DNA of 7,052 nt from positions 1-7,052 of the forward strand of contig JAFLJU010000011.1 of NCBI GenBank assembly GCA_022712835.1, given 5' to 3'. A model generated the notes under the pieces. That model was not told where the DNA came from. It did no database searches and saw only the letters and a list, made by a program, of their open reading frames with translations. This DNA is from Desulfobacteraceae bacterium. Its GTDB lineage: Bacteria > Desulfobacterota > Desulfobacteria > Desulfobacterales > Desulfobacteraceae. Position 1 is the stretch's first letter; each line of letters starts with the position of its first letter. Made by a program: the position numbers and the translations under genes. Below are positions 1-5,615 of this stretch, in pieces.

Positions 1-1
1 A

Positions 2-136
2 ACCGGATACAAAAATCCAACAGCAAAAAAGGTGTTCATATCTAAATTTTCCGGTGCCGGCACCGTCATGGTTAAGCCTGTGGTTTTGGAAGACCTTCAA
101 AAAACCATCAAACAATTGGTAAAAGGAGACAGCTGA
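2..136 (+). CDS. REC (receiver) domain protein, C-terminal fragment
   Basis: This frame is open from the window edge and ends at TGA (134-136), giving 44 residues; the gene begins upstream. The fragment fits the last third of a response-regulator receiver domain. It opens with TGY, matching the conserved Thr at the end of beta-4. A GAG turn follows, then the conserved Lys-Pro of beta-5 (VMVKP) 24 residues after the Thr, close to the spacing in CheY. The closing helix is amphipathic (LEDLQKTIKQLVKG). The family accepts phosphate on an Asp that lies upstream of this window. The protein ends just after the domain, so no DNA-binding output domain follows. It could be a stand-alone receiver, a regulator with an N-terminal output domain, or the tail of a hybrid histidine kinase. 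The next gene starts one base after the stop, so the two are probably translationally coupled. Confidence 0.7.
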   Translation, partial: TGYKNPTAKKVFISKFSGAGTVMVKPVVLEDLQKTIKQLVKGDS

Positions 137-137
137 T

Positions 138-563
138 ATGAAGACCAAGGCACTGGGGCTGTGTTTGTTTATGGTTCTTTTATACACAGAAAGCCTTTGG
201 GCTTCCGGCGATGCCTTTACCAAATATGAGGCCAGTTTTAAAAATTTTTTAACCTGTGAACTTACCCGAACCGGTGCCGTCAATCATTTCAAGGGAAGCC
301 CGTTTAAAATCACCATGATTGATGTGTTTGAAATTCAAAAGGAATCGGACATGGTGATTATCACCGGGGCTGTCCGGTGCGCCATTGAGGGTCGCTATCA
401 GGTTCTTTATGTGGCTCTGGGGGTTGAAACTATTATGGGAAAAGAACAGGTGACCTATTATACGATCCGGCCCAAGGATTTTACCATCCTTGCCACAGAG
501 CTGATGCGATTCCCCTATAAAGAAAGATGCCCTTGGTCACGTTATTGGGTAGATATCGACTGA
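138..563 (+). CDS. Predicted secreted protein of unknown function, 141 aa
   Basis: I do not recognise the family. The N-terminus is a typical Sec signal peptide: Lys at 2 and 4, a hydrophobic core at about 6-16, and a plausible cleavage after Ala22 or Gly24. The mature protein is therefore probably periplasmic or exported. It has about 117 residues with three cysteines (C40, C81, C131) and alternating hydrophobic stretches that suggest beta strands (for example 58-66, 72-82 and 88-98). There is no transmembrane helix after the signal peptide. Cys9 lies inside the hydrophobic core and does not form a lipobox. GGAG at 125-128 lies 9 bases before the ATG and supports this start. The gene begins one base after the stop of the REC-domain gene, so it is probably in that operon. 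It is followed at once by a strong hairpin, making it the last gene of its unit. Confidence 0.8.
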   Translation: MKTKALGLCLFMVLLYTESLWASGDAFTKYEASFKNFLTCELTRTGAVNHFKGSPFKITMIDVFEIQKESDMVIITGAVRCAIEGRYQVLYVALGVETIMGKEQVTYYTIRPKDFTILATELMRFPYKERCPWSRYWVDID

Positions 564-575
564 AATATTTGAAAA

Positions 576-616
576 GTTTAACGCCCTGTCTTTGTTTGAA
601 AGCCAGGGCGTTAAAC
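576..616. terminator. Bidirectional hairpin terminator between convergent genes
   Basis: A perfect 13-base inverted repeat has arms at 576-588 (GTTTAACGCCCTG) and 604-616. The intervening bases can add a 4-bp CTTT/AAAG stem (590-593 with 599-602) beyond one mismatch, leaving a 5-base loop. The element lies 12 bases after the stop of the plus-strand secreted-protein gene and 17 bases after the stop of ppdK on the minus strand. Read on the minus strand the stem is followed by TTTTC and further T-rich sequence, which suits an intrinsic terminator for ppdK. On the plus strand the tail is AT-rich but has only a short T run, so termination may be weaker in that direction. Confidence 0.85.
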
Positions 617-633
617 GATTATTTAAATTAAGA

Positions 634-3342
634 TCAGTTTAAGATAGCAGCCTGGGCTGCTGCCAGACGGGCAATGGGAATCCGGTAAGGAGAGCAGGAG
701 ACATAACTCAACCCGGCCTTGTGGCAGAACACCACAGAAGCCGGATCGCCACCGTGTTCTCCGCAAATTCCAAGTTTTATGTCCGGTCGTGTTTTCCGAC
801 CCCGCTCAACGGCAATTTCAATCAAACTTCCCACCGCTTCCTGGTCCAGGGTTTCAAAAGGGTCAAAACTTAGTATGGCATTATCAATATAATCATTCAT
901 AAAAGATCCGATATCATCCCGTGAAAAACCAAAGGTCATTTGGGTCAGATCATTGGTTCCAAAGGAGAAAAATTGGGCATATTTTGCCATTTTATCAGCT
1001 ACCAATGCAGCTCTCGGGATCTCGATCATGGTTCCAAACTGATAAGGAAGGGCCTGAATTCCATATTTTTTCAGGGTGGCATCATGGCAGTCGGTTACTA
1101 TTTTGTGGGTGAATTCCAATTCCTTTTCATTGCAGGTCACCGGCACCATGATTTCAGGCAACGGATGATTGCCTGCCTGGATCAGTTCTGCACAGGCTTC
1201 AAAGATGGCACTTACCTGCATCCTTGTAATTTCCGGAAAAGTGATGCCCAAGCGAACACCTCGGTGACCGATCATGGGATTGGACTCTTTGAGCAGGGCG
1301 CTCCTTTTTAATACTTCTTCAAGGTCTATTCGCAGGGCATCGGCAATCTCCTGCTGGTTTTTCAGGGATTGGGGCACAAACTCATGAAGAGGCGGATCCA
1401 GAAGTCTCAGGGTAACCGGCAGGTTGTCCATGACCAAAAGCGTTTCTGATATTTCCTTTTTAACAAAGGGAAACAATTCATCCAAAGCTACCTGGCGCTC
1501 TTCCTTTGATTTACTTAGGATCATTTTGCGCAGTAAGAATAAGGGTTGACCAGAATCGGATCCGTAGAACATGTGCTCGGTCCTGAAAAGCCCAATCCCC
1601 TGTGCGCCGAAGTCCAATGCAATTTTCGCGTCTTCCGGGGTATCGACATTGGTGCGGACTTCCATGGTCCTGAAGGAATCTGCAATGGTCATAAATTGTT
1701 GAAACCGGGGGTTTTCAGAGGCGTCCTTCATCTTTAAATGGCCTTCGTAGACCACGCCCTTGGTGCCGTTTAAGGTGATTAAATCTCCTTCATGGAACAC
1801 CCTGCTTCCCACCATGAGTTCTTTGGTTTCAATATTAATTTTCATGGCACCGGCACCCACAATGCAGCATTTCCCCCAACCCCTGGCCACAAGAGCGGCA
1901 TGACTTGTCATACCTCCCCTGGCCGTTAAAACGGCTGAGGCAGCCCGCATCCCTTCAATATCTTCCGGGTTGGTTTCTTCTCTGACCAGAATCACTTTTT
2001 TGTCTGATTTTGCCCATCTCACCGCATCTTCAGAGGTAAAAACAATCTGGCCCCAGGCCCCGCCGGGTCCAGCCGGCAATCCTTCCACAACCTTGACGGC
2101 TGTTTTTTCTGCTGCCGGGTCCACAATGGGATGGAGCAGGTCATCCAATACTTTTGGATCCAGACGACAAACCATGGTTTTTTTATTGATCATGCCCTGT
2201 TCATACATGTCCATGGCCATATTCAAGGCCGCTGTGGCCGTTCGCTTTCCCACACGGCATTGAAGCATGTATAAATGGCCTTCCTGGATCGTAAACTCAA
2301 TATCCTGCATGTCTTTATAGTGAGATTCCAAGATGTTTCTGATATCAAAAAGCTGGGTATACAGTTTGGGCATGGATTCTTCCAGGGAAGAAAGATGTCT
2401 GTTCTGGGAATTCTTGGTATCATTGTTCAAGGGATTGGGCGTTCTGATGCCCGCCACCACATCTTCTCCCTGGGCATTAATCAGCCATTCTCCGTAGAAG
2501 GTATTGTTCCCTGTGGCTGGGTCCCTTGAAAAGGCAACCCCGGTGGCAGAGGTATCCCCCATATTGCCAAACACCATAGCCTGGACATTGACCGCAGTTC
2601 CCCAATTGTCCGGGATGTGTTCAATTCGTCTGTAGGAAACAGCCCGTCTACCGTGCCAGCTTTTAAAAACAGCCCCAATAGCTCCCAGGAGCTGCTCCTG
2701 GGGGTCATCGGGAAATTCGATATTCAAATATTCATGAATTTTCTTTTTGAATCGGATGCACAGTGTTTTCATATCCTGGGTGGAAATATCGGTATCGTTG
2801 TCATACCCCTTATCATTTTTAAGATTGTTCATCATCATTTCAAGGTGTAAGCGGATGCCCATGCCGTCGGCAGGTTTTTTCTGTTCCGCCTTTTCCATCA
2901 CCACGTCGGAATACATCATGATCAGCCGCCGATAGGCATCGAACACAAACCATTCGTTCCCGGTTTTGGTAATCAGCCCTGGAATAGTTGTTGAACAAAG
3001 ACCCACATTTAAGATAGTTTCCATCATTCCAGGCATGGAACTTCTCGCTCCTGAACGGCAGGAAACTAACAAGGGGTTGTTTTTATCCCCAAATTTCATT
3101 TCCATTTGTTTTTCGATATTTTCCATGGCGCAGGTGACTTCGGATTCAAGGGTATCGGGAAATCGTTCCCCAAGATCAAAATAATGGTTGCAGCATTCAG
3201 TGGATATGGTGAATCCCGGAGGGACCGGAAGTCCAAGGGTTGCCATTTCAGCAAGATTGGCCCCTTTTCCCCCCAGAAGATTTTTCTGTGTTGCATCCCC
3301 ATCGGTTCTTTTGGGACCGAATTCATAAATATACTTGGTCAT
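634..3342 (-). CDS. ppdK: Pyruvate, phosphate dikinase (902 aa)
   Basis: The enzyme interconverts ATP + phosphate + pyruvate and AMP + diphosphate + PEP in the cytoplasm. It is used for gluconeogenic PEP formation or for diphosphate-linked glycolysis. All three family domains are visible (902-aa numbering). The N-terminal ATP-grasp domain has GGKGANLAEM at about 24-33, RSGARSSMPGMM at about 96-107, and Glu349 and Gln361 near its end. The central swivelling domain has GGMTSHAA with the phospho-accepting His481. Thr479, two residues before it, matches the site modified by the PPDK regulatory protein in plants and some bacteria. The C-terminal PEP/pyruvate TIM barrel has GLFRTEHMF (Arg587), FSFGTNDLTQMTFGFSRDD and the catalytic Cys860 in GICGEHGG. 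The length is normal for the family and the gene looks intact. I chose ATG at 3342 rather than the in-frame ATG at 3372: AGAGGG precedes it by 4 bases, family proteins start near MTKYIYEFG, and the earlier ATG has no ribosome binding site. No partner regulator gene lies in the window; the gene appears monocistronic. Confidence 0.97.
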   Translation of the reverse strand: MTKYIYEFGPKRTDGDATQKNLLGGKGANLAEMATLGLPVPPGFTISTECCNHYFDLGERFPDTLESEVTCAMENIEKQMEMKFGDKNNPLLVSCRSGARSSMPGMMETILNVGLCSTTIPGLITKTGNEWFVFDAYRRLIMMYSDVVMEKAEQKKPADGMGIRLHLEMMMNNLKNDKGYDNDTDISTQDMKTLCIRFKKKIHEYLNIEFPDDPQEQLLGAIGAVFKSWHGRRAVSYRRIEHIPDNWGTAVNVQAMVFGNMGDTSATGVAFSRDPATGNNTFYGEWLINAQGEDVVAGIRTPNPLNNDTKNSQNRHLSSLEESMPKLYTQLFDIRNILESHYKDMQDIEFTIQEGHLYMLQCRVGKRTATAALNMAMDMYEQGMINKKTMVCRLDPKVLDDLLHPIVDPAAEKTAVKVVEGLPAGPGGAWGQIVFTSEDAVRWAKSDKKVILVREETNPEDIEGMRAASAVLTARGGMTSHAALVARGWGKCCIVGAGAMKINIETKELMVGSRVFHEGDLITLNGTKGVVYEGHLKMKDASENPRFQQFMTIADSFRTMEVRTNVDTPEDAKIALDFGAQGIGLFRTEHMFYGSDSGQPLFLLRKMILSKSKEERQVALDELFPFVKKEISETLLVMDNLPVTLRLLDPPLHEFVPQSLKNQQEIADALRIDLEEVLKRSALLKESNPMIGHRGVRLGITFPEITRMQVSAIFEACAELIQAGNHPLPEIMVPVTCNEKELEFTHKIVTDCHDATLKKYGIQALPYQFGTMIEIPRAALVADKMAKYAQFFSFGTNDLTQMTFGFSRDDIGSFMNDYIDNAILSFDPFETLDQEAVGSLIEIAVERGRKTRPDIKLGICGEHGGDPASVVFCHKAGLSYVSCSPYRIPIARLAAAQAAILN

Positions 3343-3346
3343 GTTT

Positions 3347-3352
3347 CCCTCT
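3347..3352 (-). promoter_or_regulatory. Shine-Dalgarno site deciding the ppdK start
   Basis: On the minus strand AGAGGG lies four bases before the ATG at 3342. The alternative in-frame ATG ten codons upstream (3372) is preceded only by AT-rich sequence with no purine-rich site. This site therefore favours the 902-residue product over the 912-residue one. Confidence 0.7.
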
Positions 3353-3367
3353 ATTTTTAATTTTGCT

Positions 3368-3396
3368 ATCATAAAAATTTATTCAATAACTATTAA
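3368..3396 (-). promoter_or_regulatory. Candidate sigma-70-type promoter for ppdK
   Basis: Minus strand: TTAATA (3396-3391, 4 of 6 matches to TTGACA), a 17-base spacer, then TATGAT (3373-3368, 5 of 6 matches to TATAAT). Transcription would begin near 3361 and give a leader of roughly 19 bases. The ATG at 3372 would then fall inside the -10 element and outside the transcript, which agrees with the chosen start at 3342. A 12-base palindrome, TTAAG-AA-CTTAA (3393-3404), overlaps the -35 and could be an operator. An alternative -35, TTGACT (3417-3412, 5 of 6), lies further upstream but has only a poor -10 at correct spacing. This is read by eye in AT-rich DNA, where chance matches are common. Confidence 0.35.
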
Positions 3397-3430
3397 GAAC
3401 TTAAAAATCCAAGTCAAGAAAAATCTTATG

Positions 3431-3459
3431 TTTAAAAAATATCCGGGCAATGATATGAT
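3431..3459 (+). promoter_or_regulatory. Candidate sigma-70-type promoter for the ABC-F operon
   Basis: TTTAAA (3431-3436, 4 of 6 matches to TTGACA), a 17-base spacer and TATGAT (3454-3459, 5 of 6 matches to TATAAT). The start of transcription would be near 3466, leaving a leader of about 49 bases before the ABC-F ATG. That leader would contain the short ORF at 3491-3514. The match is by eye and unsupported by any other signal. Confidence 0.35.
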
Positions 3460-3490
3460 TAGCGTTCAAAAGGAATTTAGGTAAAATTTT

Positions 3491-3514
3491 ATGACATTTT
3501 ATGCGGATGATTAA
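3491..3514 (+). CDS. Possible 7-codon leader ORF before the ABC-F gene
   Basis: ATG at 3491 opens a reading frame coding for MTFYADD that stops with TAA at 3512-3514, directly against the ABC-F ATG at 3515 and in the same frame. A weak AGG (3479-3481) lies 9 bases before its ATG. A ribosome finishing this ORF would sit on the ABC-F start, so it could couple or limit translation of that gene. Some ABC-F genes for antibiotic resistance are controlled by short leader peptides, but I see no clear attenuator hairpin here. ATG triplets are frequent in this AT-rich leader (3491, 3501, 3507), so chance is a serious alternative. Confidence 0.25.
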   Translation: MTFYADD

Positions 3515-5359
3515 ATGCTGAATATTGAGTCCATTTCAAAGGGGTTTGGCGGTCAGATACTTTTAGACGACGCTAGCCTGCAGATTAACCAGGGAGAACG
3601 TGTGGGGCTTGTGGGCAGAAACGGCCATGGAAAGACCACTCTATTGAATATAATTGCAAAAACAGACCATCCCGATGACGGGCGGATTACCTATCCTACA
3701 GGATATCGGATGGGGATCTTGTCCCAGAAGATCTCCTTTGAAAAAGACACGGTTTTAGAAGAGGCCATGCTGGGTCTTTTAGAACATGAACGGGACCATT
3801 CCTGGAAAGCGGAAAAAATTCTGGCAGGACTTGGGTTTTCCCAAGTTGACATGGGAAAAGACCCAATGCTTTTTTCAGGCGGATATCAAGTCCGCTTGAA
3901 TCTTGCCAAGGTACTGGTATCGGAGCCGGATCTGTTGATTTTGGATGAGCCCACCAACTATCTGGATATCACCTCCATCCGGTGGATCTCCCAGTTTTTG
4001 ATATCCTGGCCCCGGGAAGTCCTTCTGGTTACCCATGACAGGGGATTTATGGACAATGTGGTCACCCATATTGCAGGTATCCACCGCCATAAGATCCGAA
4101 AAATAAAGGGGGATACCGCTAAATACTATTTCCAGGTAGCCCAGGATGAAGAAATTTATGAAAAAACCCGACAAAATGAAGAGAAAAAAAATAAAGAGAT
4201 TGAACTGTTTGTCACACGGTTCAGGGCAAAGGCAAGGCTTGCCAACATGGTGCAATCCAGAGTCAAGACCCTTGCAAAAAATCAGTCTAAGGAAAAGCTG
4301 GCCCAGTTAAAAAATCTGGAGTTTTCCTTTCGCTATCTTCCCTTTGGAGGAAAGCAGTTGCTGATAGCTGAGAATCTTAGTTTCTCATGGAATCAAAACA
4401 CCCCTTTGATAAAAGATTTTTCCCTCACTATTTATCCCGAGGACCGAATTGCCATTATCGGCAAAAATGGCAAAGGAAAAACCACTCTGCTCAAATTGCT
4501 CAACCAGAATCTTGATCCAAAAAAGGGCACGGTAATGGTGAACCCTGGTGTCTCCAAAGGGTATTTTGAACAAACCAATGTGCAGTCTTTAAATGATAAT
4601 TTTACCATTGAAGATGAACTGATTAATTCCCAACCGGATTTTGATCGCCAGGCTGCTAGAAATATCTGCGGATCCATGATGTTTGAAAAGGATGCGGCCT
4701 TAAAAAAAATATCAGTGCTTTCCGGGGGTGAAAAATCACGGGTCATGCTGGGAAAACTTCTTATCAGTCCCATAAACCTGGTGCTTCTGGACGAACCCAC
4801 CAACCATCTTGACATTGAGGCCTGTGATGCCTTTGTGGGCGCCCTGAACTATTTTGAGGGTGCGGTCATTCTGGTGACCCATAATGAATTATTTCTCCAT
4901 GCCCTTGCTAACCGGTTGGTGGTTTTTAAAAAGGATGGCATATCCATTTTTGAAGGCAGTTATCAGGAATTTTTGGACAAAGAGGGCTGGGAAGATGAGG
5001 AAAAGGTGGTCGCGATCCAAAAACCCCAGAGTTCCACCTTGTCAAAAAAAGAACTGCGACAGAAAAAATCGGAAATAGTAGCTGGCCGCTCCAAGGTGAT
5101 TAATCCGATTCAAAAGGCAATTTCGCGTATTGAAGATACCATAGAAGACAAGGAGACCCACACCCAGAACGTGAATGAGCAACTGCTTATCGCTTCCCAG
5201 GATCAGGACGGTCCCAGGATTGCCACCCTGGCAAAGGAACTGGCATCCCTTGGAAAAGAGGTCGAATCTTTGTTTGATGAACTTGAAAAACAGATGGACG
5301 AAATGGAATTTAAAAACAAACGCTTTGAAAAAGAACTTATTGCATTGGAAAGGGGTTAA
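3515..5359 (+). CDS. ABC-F family ATPase (ribosome-associated, duplicated ABC domains), 614 aa
   Basis: ABC-F proteins are soluble twin-ATPase factors that bind the ribosomal E site and relieve stalled translation; some protect against antibiotics. Two complete ABC cassettes are visible. The first has Walker A GRNGHGKTT (34-42), signature FSGGYQVRL (120-128), Walker B LLILDEPTNYLD (140-151) and H-loop THDR (173-176). The second has Walker A GKNGKGKTT (316-324), signature LSGGEKSRV (402-410), Walker B LVLLDEPTNHLD (422-433) and H-loop VTHNE (454-458). The charged linker at about 205-275 is the family's tRNA-interacting segment. A Lys/Glu-rich C-terminal extension (about 500-612) should form a coiled coil. 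There are only 80 residues between Walker A and signature in the first cassette, so the EttA-type arm insertion seems absent and a Uup- or YheS-like type fits better. No membrane segments are present, so it is not a transporter. TAA in frame at 3512-3514 makes ATG 3515 the earliest ATG; only a weak GGATGA precedes it. The next gene follows after 6 bases. Confidence 0.93.
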   Translation: MLNIESISKGFGGQILLDDASLQINQGERVGLVGRNGHGKTTLLNIIAKTDHPDDGRITYPTGYRMGILSQKISFEKDTVLEEAMLGLLEHERDHSWKAEKILAGLGFSQVDMGKDPMLFSGGYQVRLNLAKVLVSEPDLLILDEPTNYLDITSIRWISQFLISWPREVLLVTHDRGFMDNVVTHIAGIHRHKIRKIKGDTAKYYFQVAQDEEIYEKTRQNEEKKNKEIELFVTRFRAKARLANMVQSRVKTLAKNQSKEKLAQLKNLEFSFRYLPFGGKQLLIAENLSFSWNQNTPLIKDFSLTIYPEDRIAIIGKNGKGKTTLLKLLNQNLDPKKGTVMVNPGVSKGYFEQTNVQSLNDNFTIEDELINSQPDFDRQAARNICGSMMFEKDAALKKISVLSGGEKSRVMLGKLLISPINLVLLDEPTNHLDIEACDAFVGALNYFEGAVILVTHNELFLHALANRLVVFKKDGISIFEGSYQEFLDKEGWEDEEKVVAIQKPQSSTLSKKELRQKKSEIVAGRSKVINPIQKAISRIEDTIEDKETHTQNVNEQLLIASQDQDGPRIATLAKELASLGKEVESLFDELEKQMDEMEFKNKRFEKELIALERG

Positions 5360-5365
5360 TTTAAG

Positions 5366-5578
5366 ATGGACAAAAAAACATTTACATTTTACTATGGACT
5401 TGTATTGATCGCTGTTGGGTTGGGGGTTTTTTACCGCATACCACAGGTGATGCCCCGGGTTGCCGCCATAGAATTTTTTAGCGAAAAATTAATGATCGTA
5501 AAATTTTGCTTCTACATGTTAGGATCCCTTCTGATTCTGGCAGGCGGTATTCGGGTTTTTAAAAATTTTAAAAAATAA
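5366..5578 (+). CDS. Small two-helix membrane protein of unknown function, 70 aa
   Basis: I do not recognise a family. Two hydrophobic segments, at about residues 8-24 and 43-64, should form a helical hairpin in the inner membrane. Both ends are Lys-rich (MDKK at the start, FKNFKK at the end), so by the positive-inside rule both termini would be cytoplasmic, with an external loop of about 18 residues. AGGGG at 5351-5355 lies 10 bases before the ATG and overlaps the last codons of the ABC-F gene. The 6-base gap suggests translational coupling. Codon use resembles that of its neighbours and the hydrophobic pattern is coherent, so I take it as a real gene. A role with the ABC-F protein or with the pilus genes cannot be told from sequence. 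Confidence 0.75.
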   Translation: MDKKTFTFYYGLVLIAVGLGVFYRIPQVMPRVAAIEFFSEKLMIVKFCFYMLGSLLILAGGIRVFKNFKK

Positions 5579-5615
5579 CACTAACAACAAATGAAAAAAT
5601 CATTGGATAAGGTGA

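Noticed and set aside
52..65. Perfect 14-base palindrome CGGTGCCGGCACCG
   Set aside because: It encodes the Ser-Gly-Ala-Gly-Thr stretch of the receiver domain. GC-rich codons for small residues make such palindromes easily, and it lies inside a coding region with no promoter nearby.
138..164. Possible lipoprotein signal (Cys9 of the secreted protein)
   Set aside because: Cys9 lies in the middle of the hydrophobic core, the preceding residues LGL do not fit a lipobox, and hydrophobic residues continue after it.
940..1311. 123-codon plus-strand ORF opposite ppdK
   Set aside because: It lies wholly antisense to the intact, strongly conserved dikinase reading frame and its translation has no recognisable domain. 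The other short plus- and minus-strand frames within 921-3360 are shadows for the same reason.
3343..3372. Ten-codon N-terminal extension of ppdK starting at ATG 3372
   Set aside because: There is no ribosome binding site before it. The ATG falls within the candidate -10 element, and the ATG at 3342 has AGAGGG and matches the usual family start.
3875..4815. Minus-strand ORFs of 126 and 127 codons opposite the ABC-F gene
   Set aside because: They are antisense to conserved cassette motifs, have no ribosome binding site that I can see, and their translations look like low-quality antisense protein.
5556..5575. AT palindrome of T and A runs at the end of the 70-residue protein gene
   Set aside because: It has no GC stem, so it is not an intrinsic terminator. 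It encodes the Phe-Lys-rich C-terminus, and pilB follows closely.
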